57,478 nucleotides of DNA from Candidatus Gastranaerophilales bacterium (GTDB lineage Bacteria > Cyanobacteriota > Vampirovibrionia > Gastranaerophilales > Gastranaerophilaceae), in NCBI GenBank assembly GCA_944325945.1, contig CALVBW010000015.1, forward strand, positions 1 through 57,478, read 5' to 3'. Each line of letters starts with the position of its first letter. The first letter of the stretch is position 1. Position numbers and translations under genes: made by a program. Below are positions 7,434 through 16,365 of this stretch, piece by piece. Under the pieces are notes generated by a model. That model was given only the letters and a program-made list of their open reading frames with translations. It made no database searches and was not told the DNA's origin.

Positions 7434-9806
7434 CTATATATCTAACCCTGTAAAGAGTTCAAGTGATGTTGCATTTTTTAAATTCGGGTAGTCGTCGATA
7501 TTATTTTCGTGTAAAAAGTCTATTGCTTCATTACGGGCGAGTTCAAGAATTTTGGCATCGCGGACAATATCGGAGATAATTAAATCCGGCAAACCGCTCT
7601 GGCGTGTACCCAGAAATTCACCGGGACCGCGTAATTGCAAATCTTTTTCCGCAATAACAAAACCGTCGTTGGTCTGCGTCATGATATTAAGGCGTTCGCG
7701 GGTTTCCTGAGACCTGCTTGCGCTTACCAGAATACAGTAGGACTGCAGGCTGCTTCTGCCTACACGCCCTCTCAGCTGGTGTAATTGCGAAAGTCCGAAG
7801 CGTTCCGCGTTTTCGATAACCATAACGGTTGCGTTCGGTACGTCAACACCGACTTCCACAACGGTTGTAGAAACGAGTATATCGTATTTTTTATTTTTAA
7901 AATCTGCCATGACCTCTTCTTTTTCGTCGTTTTTGAGTTTTCCGTGTAGAAGTCCGACTTTAAAATCAGGAAAAATTTCATTTTGAAGTTTTTCAGCCTC
8001 AATTGTGGCAGCTTTTGCCGAAAGTGTTTCGCTTTCTTCAATCAATGGGTATACAACATATGCCTGTCTGCCGTAATTTAATTCGCGTCTTACAAGTTCC
8101 CAGACGCCTCTATGGGAGCCGGTAAGTGAGGTTTTAATAGGCAGCCTGCCTTTAGGAAGTTCATTGATTATCGTCAAATCCAAATCACCGTGAACGGTCA
8201 GCGCAAGGGTTCTCGGGATTGGCGTTGCGGTCATGGTCAAAATCTGCGGGTTTTGTGATTTTTTCTTCAAAACGTTCCTTTGTTTTACCCCGAATCTGTG
8301 CTGTTCGTCGACAACAATTGCTCCGAGGTTCGCAAATTCAATATTATCTTGAATAAGCGCATGAGTTCCGACTGCAATATTCATCTGACCGCTCCTGAGC
8401 GCTGTTTCAAATTTTGTGCGGATTTTTTTGCCGTGACTTCCCAAAAACAGTCCGACGCTCAAGCCAAGGGGCGTCAGCCATTGTATCATATTATTGTAAT
8501 GCTGCTGGGCAAGAATTTCCGTCGGAGCCATAATTGCGCCCTGATAGCCGTTTTCAACAGCCGCAAGAAGCATAATTGTTGCGACTACGGTTTTTCCGCT
8601 TCCGACATCTCCCTGCAAAAGTCTTTGCATTGGGGATTCAGAGTGCAGGTCATTTAAGATTTCGTTTACTGCGTCTTTTTGTCCCTTTGTAAGTTCAAAG
8701 GGAAGGCTTTGGATGAATTTTTGAACAAGTCCGTCTTTTTTGATATTTAAAGCAACGGATTTTGTATTTTTTGCGGTATTCTCGCGGAGTCTGATTAATT
8801 TCAGCTGAACAAGGAAAAGTTCTTCAAAAATCAGTGTAAACCTTGCCCTCTCCAGCATATCCATGCTCTCGGGAAAATGTATCTGCTCCACGGCTGTTTT
8901 TTTGTCCAAAAGTCCCAGTCTTTCACGGATTTCCGCAGGAACTATATTGATAATTTCGTTTTTATATATTTGAATTGCATTGAAAATCGCACGTCTTAAA
9001 GTTTTTATGCTTAAATCCTCACAAACCGTATATATAGGAACAATTCTCGCTACATTCAGGTTTGACGCGGAATTTTCCAGAAATTCGCCCGTCATGATAG
9101 AGTAAGTGGGTTTGTCTATTGTTAATTTATGGCTGTAATTGTTCATTTTGACGGCGCCCGAAACCATTATTCCTGCATTTTGCGGAAATTGTGCCTTAAT
9201 TCTTTCCAGCATAAATCTGTTGCTTTTGGATTGGAAAAAATTAAGCTCAAATTTGCCGCTTTCGTCTGCTACCGTGACTTTTACAACAGATAAATTGTTT
9301 TTTGTATTGAATGCCGAAACAGATTTTATGTATCCGAAAACGGTCGTTGTCGTTCCTTCCTTCAAATCGCGTATAAGTGTTCTGGAAGAATAATCGACGT
9401 GCTTTTTCGGAAAATACATTATCAAATCCTGTGCTGTGTATATCCCTAATTTATTGAGTTTATACGCGACTTTCGGTCCGACACCTTTTATGTACATGAC
9501 GTCTGTTTGGTTAGCAGGCCGTTTTGCAGCGGATGTCTGCGGCTCTTGTGTTCGGTTAAGCTCCGATTTGATAACTTTTACAAGACTTTCAATGGCACGG
9601 CGCCGTTCCGGCACTGATGCGAACGGGTAATGCTCAAAAGTCTCAACCATTACAGCCCATTTGGGATTTTTTTTTGAGGTTTTGTAATTTTCTTTTGCGA
9701 TATTTTTTATGAAACTTGAAAACGCCTGTTTTTTCCCGTGAATATCTATATAGCGGTGCTTTATTTCAACATCTATGGCAAGTTTTATCTTCTCAAGATT
9801 TTCCAA
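7434..9806 (-). CDS. recG: ATP-dependent DNA helicase RecG
   Basis: 790 aa superfamily 2 helicase that remodels stalled forks and Holliday junctions. An N-terminal extension (about 1-95) precedes a helix-hairpin-helix-like start (IKGVGPKVAYKLNKLGI), as in the longer cyanobacterial RecG. Next comes the OB wedge domain (about 120-260). The helicase motifs follow: GDVGSGKT, VVDEQHRFGV (DEQH), TATPIPRTLAL and the C-terminal RGRVGR. The start codon is TTG (9804-9806) directly abutting the TAA of the upstream cyclase gene, with GAGG about 11 bases upstream, so translation is coupled. Internal ATGs would delete conserved sequence. Confidence 0.95.
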   Translation of the reverse strand: MENLEKIKLAIDVEIKHRYIDIHGKKQAFSSFIKNIAKENYKTSKKNPKWAVMVETFEHYPFASVPERRRAIESLVKVIKSELNRTQEPQTSAAKRPANQTDVMYIKGVGPKVAYKLNKLGIYTAQDLIMYFPKKHVDYSSRTLIRDLKEGTTTTVFGYIKSVSAFNTKNNLSVVKVTVADESGKFELNFFQSKSNRFMLERIKAQFPQNAGIMVSGAVKMNNYSHKLTIDKPTYSIMTGEFLENSASNLNVARIVPIYTVCEDLSIKTLRRAIFNAIQIYKNEIINIVPAEIRERLGLLDKKTAVEQIHFPESMDMLERARFTLIFEELFLVQLKLIRLRENTAKNTKSVALNIKKDGLVQKFIQSLPFELTKGQKDAVNEILNDLHSESPMQRLLQGDVGSGKTVVATIMLLAAVENGYQGAIMAPTEILAQQHYNNMIQWLTPLGLSVGLFLGSHGKKIRTKFETALRSGQMNIAVGTHALIQDNIEFANLGAIVVDEQHRFGVKQRNVLKKKSQNPQILTMTATPIPRTLALTVHGDLDLTIINELPKGRLPIKTSLTGSHRGVWELVRRELNYGRQAYVVYPLIEESETLSAKAATIEAEKLQNEIFPDFKVGLLHGKLKNDEKEEVMADFKNKKYDILVSTTVVEVGVDVPNATVMVIENAERFGLSQLHQLRGRVGRSSLQSYCILVSASRSQETRERLNIMTQTNDGFVIAEKDLQLRGPGEFLGTRQSGLPDLIISDIVRDAKILELARNEAIDFLHENNIDDYPNLKNATSLELFTGLDI

Positions 9807-11753
9807 TTATGTTATCCTCAAAACCTCATAAATATCCATTTTTTTGGATTTGCCGCGGATTGTAACTTCACTTATTTTTATTACATCCGCAATATTGCTG
9901 ACGTAGCTGTAGGTTGAACTGCTTATTAAAAGGTTGGTTTTGTAAACCTTATTGTAACTTTCAATACGGCTTGCAAGGTTCACCATATCGCCTATAACCG
10001 TGTATTCAAGACGTTTTTCGGAACCTATATTGCCGACAAAAGCTTCGCCGGTATTAATTCCTATTCCGATTTCTATTTTGGGTTTGCCTTCAAACAGCCA
10101 TTTGTCACGTAGGGCATCAACTTTTTTAAGCATTTCATTTGCGCATAAAACGGCATTTTTAGCATGATTTATGTCCTGAATCGGCTCTCCAAATATTGCC
10201 ATGACAGCATCGCCTATGAATTTATTGATTACTCCGTTATATTTGGTAATTATAGGTTCAATTTCCGTAAAATATTCATTCAAAATAACTGATACTTCTT
10301 CGGCGGTTAATTTTTCACTTATGCTTGTAAAACCCCTTATATCCGCAAATAATACGGTTACAACGGCTTTTTTACCGCCAAGTTTTATATCGTCAATGTT
10401 TTGAACTACATTTTGCATAATGTCCTGCGACAGGTATTTGCCCATTGCCTGTTTGATTTTTTCTTTATTCCGCCCTTCAAGTATGAATCTGAATGAATAT
10501 CCGAATATCATTGTGATTAACTGTATTGCAAGGGGCGTTATTACGTTCGGTGCTATTCCGTTCATAAAGCATAATGCCGAAAATACTATATATCCGAGCG
10601 CAATTGCTATAAGAATTCCCAGTGACTGGAAAAATGTAAGTTTTGCAATTAAGACGAATACCAGAATAGACAGTACAACAAGAATAATGACATCCTGTGT
10701 CATTGATGTTTGTCTTACAAAATCATTGTTTATGAGGTTATCCAGATTTGTAGCCTGTATGTCTACGCCGGGGTGTTTCTGCATAATCGGGGTCGGCAGT
10801 GCGTCCTCCAGACCGAGTGCTGACGCTTTTGCGTTTGCCCCGACAAAAACTATTTTCCCGTTAAATTCTTCAGGATCTATCACAGGTTTTTTGCCCTGCT
10901 TTAAATTTCTTGCTGAATTTATAACGTCAATTGCCGAATATTTTTTGTGTGAATATTCACTGTTAGGGTAGGTTTTGTAATATTTTGTGTAGTTATCAAT
11001 CCCGTCATATGTGTAGATTGCAGGAATGGTTAAATTTGTTTCATCTACAAGAATTTTATTTTTAAATAATGAAAGAGTATCTGTATTATTTAAAAGCATG
11101 TATATTCTGAGCGCAAGTGACGGGTACATTTTGCCGTCTACGCTGATAATCTGGTCGCTCAGGGTAATGTATCCGCCTGTATTGGCAGTTGTATTGACGG
11201 AACCGGTGTATTTTATTGAATTAAAATACGGCTCCGGAAATCTCGACAGGCTTCTGTATTTTGAATAATTATACTTATATGCGCTGTCATCTATATTTAT
11301 TTTAAATTTCTTATCAAATTTTTCGCTGTAAGCTTTTCCGTCGACGTCAGGCGGATAATCCTGCATAAGCGGACTAAATCCTACTACGAGATTATCAATA
11401 TTTTTTATTGTATTAAATAATTGGTTGTCAGCTTCCGGACGCTCTTTGTCAAGGCTTGACAGAATTGCGTCGAATGCAATAATCTTTGGTTTTGAATAGG
11501 AATTCAGATATTCGAAAATTTCCGCATAAAGGTTCCTTTGCCACGGCCATCTGTATTGCTCTATTGATTTGTCGTCTATTACTATTAATACAATGTTATC
11601 AGATCCTGTTGTGCGGGCTGTGAAAAATTTGTGCATAAAATTGTATGCGCCCGGTTCGAAAAATTGCCATGATATCAGGATTACCAGTATAGACAAAAAC
11701 AGATGAATTAATGCCGATTTTATAAAAAATAATTTTGAGTTTAACTTTTTCAT
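9807..11753 (-). CDS. CHASE2-domain adenylate cyclase
   Basis: 648 aa. An N-terminal membrane helix is followed by an extracytoplasmic CHASE2 sensor (about 35-330; DNIVLIVIDDKSIEQYRWPW, KIVFVGANA). Three closely spaced membrane helices come next (about 355-425), then a class III cyclase domain (about 460-648). Metal-binding Asp residues are visible in FADIRGFTS and FIGDAVMAIFG. Lys (NKFIGD) and Asp (VIGDMVNLASR) occupy the purine-specifying positions, which fits ATP and hence cAMP. I chose ATG 11753 because AGGTAGGT precedes it and the longer frame would overlap the divergent gene at 11803. It is cotranscribed with recG. Confidence 0.9.
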   Translation of the reverse strand: MKKLNSKLFFIKSALIHLFLSILVILISWQFFEPGAYNFMHKFFTARTTGSDNIVLIVIDDKSIEQYRWPWQRNLYAEIFEYLNSYSKPKIIAFDAILSSLDKERPEADNQLFNTIKNIDNLVVGFSPLMQDYPPDVDGKAYSEKFDKKFKINIDDSAYKYNYSKYRSLSRFPEPYFNSIKYTGSVNTTANTGGYITLSDQIISVDGKMYPSLALRIYMLLNNTDTLSLFKNKILVDETNLTIPAIYTYDGIDNYTKYYKTYPNSEYSHKKYSAIDVINSARNLKQGKKPVIDPEEFNGKIVFVGANAKASALGLEDALPTPIMQKHPGVDIQATNLDNLINNDFVRQTSMTQDVIILVVLSILVFVLIAKLTFFQSLGILIAIALGYIVFSALCFMNGIAPNVITPLAIQLITMIFGYSFRFILEGRNKEKIKQAMGKYLSQDIMQNVVQNIDDIKLGGKKAVVTVLFADIRGFTSISEKLTAEEVSVILNEYFTEIEPIITKYNGVINKFIGDAVMAIFGEPIQDINHAKNAVLCANEMLKKVDALRDKWLFEGKPKIEIGIGINTGEAFVGNIGSEKRLEYTVIGDMVNLASRIESYNKVYKTNLLISSSTYSYVSNIADVIKISEVTIRGKSKKMDIYEVLRIT

Positions 11754-11802
11754 AGACCTACCTGATTTTATGATATAATAAATTTTGAAAAAGGGATAGT
11801 AT

Positions 11803-12405
11803 ATGAACGAAAATTTAATTAATTCTCTTGCAAAACAAAAAATTTTTCCGATTATAAGAAGCAATAATCCGGATATTGTCGTTAATACGGTGGAAGCACT
11901 TCTAAAGGGCGGACTTAAAATTATGGAAGTGAATGTCGTATCACCGCTGATTTATGACGCAATAAATTCTGTATCAAAGCATGCTGATATTTGTGCGGGC
12001 GGAATTATTACATCAATGCAGGCGCATGCCGCGATTAAGGCAGGTGCAAAGTCGCTTTCTTCACCTATTTTTCATATGAATCTTGTTAAACTTTCAAAGG
12101 ACAAAAAAATTCCCTATATCGCGGGAACATCTACTGCAAATGAGGCTTATCAGGCATGGAAAGCCAGAATTCCTCTGGTTAAAATATATCCCGTGACTGC
12201 GCTTGGCGGACCTTTATATATTGAAGATTTAATAAGACCGATGCCGTTTTTAAGTGTCATGCCTCAGGGAAATGTTAAATTATCAGAGGTAAAAAGTTAT
12301 ATTGATGCGGGAGCACTGGCTGTCGGCGTCGGCAGAGATTTGTATGACGGATATACTTATTCTGAAATTACCGAAAGGGTTAAAGAAGCTGTTGCACGGC
12401 TTTAA
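11803..12405 (+). CDS. KDPG / KHG aldolase family protein
   Basis: 200 aa TIM-barrel aldolase. The family cleaves 2-keto-3-deoxy-6-phosphogluconate (or 4-hydroxy-2-oxoglutarate) to pyruvate plus an aldehyde. Visible: FPIIRS at the N-terminus, the catalytic Glu in KIMEVNVVS, the Schiff-base Lys in VKIYPVTALGG and the phosphate-binding region MPQGNVKL. The Arg of the usual E-V-T-L-R-T motif is missing (EVNVVS), so substrate preference may differ from Eda. It lies 9 bases before the KDG kinase gene, making a two-step 2-keto-3-deoxygluconate route plausible. Expression is divergent from the cyclase. Confidence 0.85.
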   Translation: MNENLINSLAKQKIFPIIRSNNPDIVVNTVEALLKGGLKIMEVNVVSPLIYDAINSVSKHADICAGGIITSMQAHAAIKAGAKSLSSPIFHMNLVKLSKDKKIPYIAGTSTANEAYQAWKARIPLVKIYPVTALGGPLYIEDLIRPMPFLSVMPQGNVKLSEVKSYIDAGALAVGVGRDLYDGYTYSEITERVKEAVARL

Positions 12406-12414
12406 GAGGTTTTG

Positions 12415-13350
12415 ATGGAAGAAACATTAGATATAATCGCTATTGGTGAAAGTTTGGTGGAATTATCCACTGATGAAAAGTTGAAAGATGCTGAGTGCCT
12501 TCATAAGTATTTTGGCGGTGATGCTCTGGCAACGGCTGTTACTGCTGTTAGATTGGGCTCAAGGGTCGGATTTATTACAAAATTAGGCAATGATGCTTTT
12601 AAAGATTTTTTGCTGGACGGCTGGCGACATGAGGGGCTTGATATTTCTCAGGTTTCGTTCGCTGATGAAAGAAACGGACTTTATTTAATTGCCAGACCGA
12701 GTTATACGGAAAAAGAATTCGCGTTCTACCGTAAAAAAACTGCACCTGCCAGATTGTCTGTTGATGATATATCTGAAAATTATCTTGGCAGTGCGAAAAT
12801 TATTTATAGCACGGGGATTACTCAATCCCTTTCGCTTTCAGCCCGCGATGCTGTGAAAAAAAGTTTTGAATATGCAAAAAATATGCAGCTTTTGACTGCT
12901 TATGACCCGAATTTTATTAAGGCTATTTCGTCTCTTGACGAAGCAAGAGAATATTTCGATGATGTTATTTCAAATATTGATATCCTCTTTTTGAGCGCAA
13001 AGCATGACATGCCAATTCTCGGAATTGAGTCTATTGATGCTGCAATAAAATATCTCTGGGATAAAGGTGTAAGTACCGTCGTTGTTAAATCAGGGCAGGA
13101 TAAGGGTTACTATACCGGTTATAACGGCAATATTGCGTTTACGGAATTTTATACTCTGGATGTTTCGGATACTACTTGCTCCGGCGACGTATTCAACGGT
13201 GCTTTCCTGCATGGTTTAACTCATGGCTGCTCTCCGATTGAAGCTACCGGACTTGCGTCTATTGCTGCAGGCATGCAGGCAAAAGGTATCGGCGCTATTA
13301 AGTCTATTCCTTATCATGATGAAGTATATTCTGTTTTTAAGGGTGTTTAG
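12415..13350 (+). CDS. kdgK: 2-keto-3-deoxygluconate kinase (PfkB family)
   Basis: 311 aa carbohydrate kinase. PfkB signatures are an N-terminal GESLVEL and GGDALATAVTAVRLG (sugar-binding Gly-Gly), and the C-terminal DTTCSGDVFNGAFLHGL holding the catalytic Asp and anion hole. Coupling with the preceding KDPG aldolase makes KDG the most likely substrate; fructokinase or ribokinase activity is the alternative. ATG 12415 is preceded by AAGAGGT at 4-base spacing, overlapping the aldolase stop region. The TTG just upstream is less likely. The stop TAG abuts the ATG of csaB. Confidence 0.85.
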   Translation: MEETLDIIAIGESLVELSTDEKLKDAECLHKYFGGDALATAVTAVRLGSRVGFITKLGNDAFKDFLLDGWRHEGLDISQVSFADERNGLYLIARPSYTEKEFAFYRKKTAPARLSVDDISENYLGSAKIIYSTGITQSLSLSARDAVKKSFEYAKNMQLLTAYDPNFIKAISSLDEAREYFDDVISNIDILFLSAKHDMPILGIESIDAAIKYLWDKGVSTVVVKSGQDKGYYTGYNGNIAFTEFYTLDVSDTTCSGDVFNGAFLHGLTHGCSPIEATGLASIAAGMQAKGIGAIKSIPYHDEVYSVFKGV

Positions 13351-14385
13351 ATGACTAAAAGAGTTGTGATTTCTGGATATTACGGGTTCGGTAATTTCGG
13401 CGACGAGGCTATTTTGTCGGTTCTTGTCCAAAAATTGAAGTCTTCCGGGTTAGATATTGTTGTTTTGTCTTCTAATCCGCGCAAGACTTCAATGGATTAT
13501 TTCGTGAATTCGATTTATTCTTTTGATTTTTATCAGGTAACGGGGCTTTTAAAACAGTCGGATATTCTTATATCAGGCGGCGGAAGTCTGTTGCAGGATG
13601 TTACCAGTCTTAAATCTTTAATTTATTATTTGTGGGTTATTTTTACGGCTCTCAGATACAAAAAAAAGGTAATTATTTTTGCTCAGGGGATTGGACCTAT
13701 TAATAATAAAATTGCTAAATTTTTTACGGCTAAAATATTGAAACACTGTGCTTATGTTTCCGTACGTGACTCTAAAAGTCAAGCATTGCTTGAAAATATG
13801 GGGATAAAATCTTATCTTTTATGTGATCCCATTTTTTCTTTGGATTGTCCGAAATATAAGTCAAAAAATTCTATCGGTGTGCAATTGAGAGATTTTCCCA
13901 CAATGAATGAAAATTTGTTGAACAAGCTTGCACGTCAGCTTGTTAAGGATTTTTTCGACAAAAATATCAAAATATTCTCTCTGCAGGACAGTATTGATTT
14001 AGATGTCTGCAAAAAGTTTCAAAAAATTATTACTTCTCTTAATCCGAATATTAGAACGGAACTTATTTCAGGTGTTTCCAACAGCGATGTTGTCAGAGAA
14101 ATTACAGGGCTTGAGTATATGATTGCAATGAGATTTCATGCGCTGGTTGTGGCGTTAAAGGCAGGTGTTAAATCTGTTGCAATAAATTATGATGTTAAGG
14201 TTGAAAAACTTGCTGATGAGGCAGGTTTGCCTATTATTTCCATGAATGCTTCGGAAGATTTTGACAGTATTTTTAATAATATGAAACATTTGAATGAGCA
14301 TAAACTTTCGGAATTTGCTGATTCACATAAATTCGATTGGTCAGGTATTGATGAAATTTTGCAAGGTCAGAATGTTTCTGTCTAA
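13351..14385 (+). CDS. csaB: Polysaccharide pyruvyl transferase CsaB
   Basis: 344 aa. CsaB adds pyruvate ketals to cell-wall polysaccharide, creating the ligand for SLH-domain surface proteins (known in Bacillus and proposed for cyanobacteria). Visible: N-terminal GYYGFGNFGDEAIL, the SGGGSLLQDVTS loop, FAQGIGPI, VRDSKS and the late MRFHALVVALKAGV motif. It begins directly at the preceding stop codon (TAGATG). Coupling to KDG/KDPG genes, whose product includes pyruvate, may be only operon economy, since the transferase donor is PEP. Confidence 0.9.
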   Translation: MTKRVVISGYYGFGNFGDEAILSVLVQKLKSSGLDIVVLSSNPRKTSMDYFVNSIYSFDFYQVTGLLKQSDILISGGGSLLQDVTSLKSLIYYLWVIFTALRYKKKVIIFAQGIGPINNKIAKFFTAKILKHCAYVSVRDSKSQALLENMGIKSYLLCDPIFSLDCPKYKSKNSIGVQLRDFPTMNENLLNKLARQLVKDFFDKNIKIFSLQDSIDLDVCKKFQKIITSLNPNIRTELISGVSNSDVVREITGLEYMIAMRFHALVVALKAGVKSVAINYDVKVEKLADEAGLPIISMNASEDFDSIFNNMKHLNEHKLSEFADSHKFDWSGIDEILQGQNVSV

Positions 14386-14463
14386 TAAAATAAAGACCAC
14401 GTGAACCGTCAGCTCTTTACGAGCCGAAAGGCAAGTTTAGTCCTGCGTAGTGAAAGTTGGCAT
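14386..14463 (+). other. Structured 3' region after csaB, possible small RNA
   Basis: About 78 bases between the csaB stop and the terminator contain two overlapping, mutually exclusive hairpins: GCTC-TTTAC-GAGC (14412-14424) and GCC-GAAA-GGC with a GNRA loop (14423-14432). AAAGACC near 14391 could pair with GGTCTTT of the terminator. I do not recognise a known riboswitch class on either strand. Confidence 0.3.
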
Positions 14464-14490
14464 AAAAAAGACCCCTTTCGAGGTCTTTTA
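14464..14490. terminator. Bidirectional intrinsic terminator
   Basis: A stem AAAAGACC-CCTTTCGA-GGTCTTTT. On the minus strand it follows tRNA-Leu and ends in six T. On the plus strand it ends csaB. Confidence 0.85.
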
Positions 14491-14494
14491 AGTT

Positions 14495-14581
14495 TGCTCC
14501 AGGCCAGACTTGAACTGGCACCGAGTTATTAACCCGATTGGATTTTAAGTCCAACGCGTCTACCGATTCCGCCACTGGAGC
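14495..14581 (-). tRNA. tRNA-Leu (anticodon TAA)
   Basis: Read on the minus strand it shows an acceptor stem GCTCCAG/CTGGAGC with discriminator A, a D-arm (GGCGGAATCGGTAGACGC), an anticodon loop ACTTAAAAT with anticodon TAA, a long variable arm typical of class II tRNA, and the T-arm GGTTCAAG-type sequence (AGTTCAAGTCT). CCA is not encoded. It reads UUA and UUG codons. A flanking 11-bp palindrome (14582-14608) may form a processing hairpin at the 5' end. Confidence 0.95.
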
Positions 14582-14647
14582 AAAAATTTAATACACGATT
14601 AAATTTTTGGAGTTTCGCCGCCTGAGCGTGGCATTCGCATAGAGTTA

Positions 14648-14676
14648 TAATACTCAAAAAGTATTTTGTTGTCAAA
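14648..14676 (-). promoter_or_regulatory. Sigma-70 promoter of tRNA-Leu
   Basis: On the minus strand: TTGACA (14671-14676), a 17-base spacer, and TATTAT (14648-14653). It overlaps the last codons of the patatin gene. Confidence 0.8.
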
Positions 14677-15874
14677 TGGGAAATTTCATCAGATAGGACT
14701 CAAGCTCGTAAATTCTGTCTGATATCAAATCAATTATTACTTTAAGGTTGTTTTTAATCGTGTTTTCATCAAGAAGTCTAACTTTCCCGAAAAGTGCAGG
14801 ATATCGCAGATTATGACAGAATTGACGGTTAAATTCTCTGATTGCATTTGTGACATTGCCGTCTATATAATCTTGCATGTCGCAGAGGAAAACGAAGATA
14901 TCTGACAGAGCATGCTTAGCTTTAACAATTTTTTTATTTTCAATGAATTTTGCAACTTTTTTTAAATTTTTATTCAGCATGTAGTAACTGTCAAGCAAAG
15001 TTTCTTTTTTGTGAGGAAGAGTTTTTGTGAAATATTCCATGGTCTGCTTGTAGCCGCTGTCAACCAAATCCTGACGTTTTTCTTTCGGGTAATTGAAATC
15101 AACTACAATTACGTCGCCGGTATTAATTACTATATAATCATATTTATCTTTTTTGCCGTAAGAGTCAACAATAAACGAGGTTGCAATTGATGTTATGCAG
15201 CTGTAAATCGTGTTTACATAATCCAGAGCATTTTTGTCAGAGCCTTCATAGTCTCCTTCCAGACGAAATTCCAGAATCCTTTCGTCCTCAGACATTAAGT
15301 TTTTGGATAATTTCCACATCGGTACGCTCTTTTGCAAATCACCGTCAACAAGAAGAGTGTTATTGTATTCAAGAGGTTTCATCAAACCGGGCATACCGCA
15401 TGAAATACGAACTGCCGTCGCAATTTCAAAATCAGGTGTCTCAAATTTTGAAAATTCTTTGCATTCAAAATTTGATAAATCTGTTGTAATTATGTAGAGA
15501 TTTTTTTTCAAATCTCTGAAGGTTACTGCTTTATTTTTCCCTTTATCGTAATCTGTTCCGTAAAATTTTTGTTCTATCAGATCTCTTATCCACTCAAGGA
15601 ATACTTCACCTTTACTCAGTGCGAATTTTGGTCCTAATCCGAATTGAAAATCTCTGAACAGGTCAAAATTTACATCAAGAAATATTTCTTTCATTTCCTC
15701 TGCGTTATATCCTACTGCCATAAGTGCAGCTACAATTGAGCCTACAGAAGAGCCTCCAACGTTATCGGGGGTTATGCATAATTCTTCAAGGGCTTTTACT
15801 GCTCCTGCATATGCTGCTCCTCGAATTGCGCCTCCTCCAAATAAACAGGTGTATTTTAAAGCTGTATTTTTCAT
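14672..15874 (-). CDS. Patatin-like phospholipase
   Basis: 400 aa lipid acyl hydrolase, probably cytoplasmic (no signal peptide). Patatin features: the oxyanion-hole motif GGGAIRGAAYAGAVKAL, the nucleophile GSSVGS (GxSxG), and the catalytic Asp in VDGDLQKSVPMWKL (usually DGG/A, here DGD). The Ser-Asp dyad is complete. The C-terminal about 150 residues are not conserved domains I recognise. A terminator and the HEAT-like gene lie upstream on the same strand, so it is likely transcribed on its own. Confidence 0.88.
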   Translation of the reverse strand: MKNTALKYTCLFGGGAIRGAAYAGAVKALEELCITPDNVGGSSVGSIVAALMAVGYNAEEMKEIFLDVNFDLFRDFQFGLGPKFALSKGEVFLEWIRDLIEQKFYGTDYDKGKNKAVTFRDLKKNLYIITTDLSNFECKEFSKFETPDFEIATAVRISCGMPGLMKPLEYNNTLLVDGDLQKSVPMWKLSKNLMSEDERILEFRLEGDYEGSDKNALDYVNTIYSCITSIATSFIVDSYGKKDKYDYIVINTGDVIVVDFNYPKEKRQDLVDSGYKQTMEYFTKTLPHKKETLLDSYYMLNKNLKKVAKFIENKKIVKAKHALSDIFVFLCDMQDYIDGNVTNAIREFNRQFCHNLRYPALFGKVRLLDENTIKNNLKVIIDLISDRIYELESYLMKFPI

Positions 15875-15890
15875 GACTTTATTCTAACAT

Positions 15891-15920
15891 AAAAAGCCGG
15901 TATATTTATACCGGCTTTTT
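15891..15920 (-). terminator. Intrinsic terminator
   Basis: A strong stem AAAAAGCCGGTATA-TTTA-TACCGGCTTTTT lies 21 bases downstream of the HEAT-like gene (minus strand). Confidence 0.9.
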
Positions 15921-15940
15921 GAAAATATTTTTAGTAAAAT

Positions 15941-16225
15941 TTATGCTGCTTGAACGCCTTGAATTTCTCTTATTAAGTATTCAGCAACCCATTCAAAATC
16001 TTTATTTATCTCAGCAGCTTTCTTTAAATATTTTACGGAAGCATTGCCGATTCTGATAAGAGTCATTGCAACTACACCGCGTTTAATACCTCTCACAACC
16101 TGTAATTGGTCAACAAGCTGAGGTACAGCGGATGATCCGATATTAACAAGTTCATTTTCAAGTTCATTTTTAGTTGTATTATCTGCTGTTTCTAATTTAT
16201 TAAGAATCTCATTTACTGTTTCCAT
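15941..16225 (-). CDS. Small HEAT-repeat-like protein
   Basis: 94 aa, all helical. The pattern NELVNIGSSAVPQLVDQL then AMTLIRIGNASVKYLKKAA resembles two HEAT/PBS-lyase repeats, each with the [IV]G-[SN]-A turn. There are no catalytic motifs. Such proteins serve as adaptors. A Shine-Dalgarno sequence (AAGGAAGGAAA) precedes ATG. Upstream lies a 24-base AT palindrome (TTATATCTTTATAAAGATAT) that abuts the terminator of the preceding gene and may carry its promoter. Confidence 0.75.
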   Translation of the reverse strand: METVNEILNKLETADNTTKNELENELVNIGSSAVPQLVDQLQVVRGIKRGVVAMTLIRIGNASVKYLKKAAEINKDFEWVAEYLIREIQGVQAA

Positions 16226-16315
16226 ATTTCATTTCCTTCCTTTGTTATTATTATAATTCAAAATTCATGCTTTTTCTGATTTCCTTACATAATCTTTATA
16301 TCTTTATAAAGATAT

Positions 16316-16342
16316 AAAAAAAACGACCTTTTATGGTCGTAT
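16316..16342 (-). terminator. Intrinsic terminator of the MGMAASQAR gene
   Basis: On the minus strand, ACGACC-ATAAAA-GGTCGT is followed by eight T, beginning about 25 bases after the stop codon. Confidence 0.9.
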
Positions 16343-16365
16343 GGGAAAAAATTGGGAAATTATAA

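Noticed and set aside
11754-11864. Longer start for the CHASE2 cyclase gene
   Set aside because: It would overlap the divergent aldolase gene, and ATG 11753 has AGGTAGGT.
14386-14463. Known riboswitch downstream of csaB
   Set aside because: I compared remembered consensus features of TPP, cobalamin, SAM, glycine, ZTP, c-di-GMP and glutamine aptamers and saw none; kept only as an unassigned structured region.
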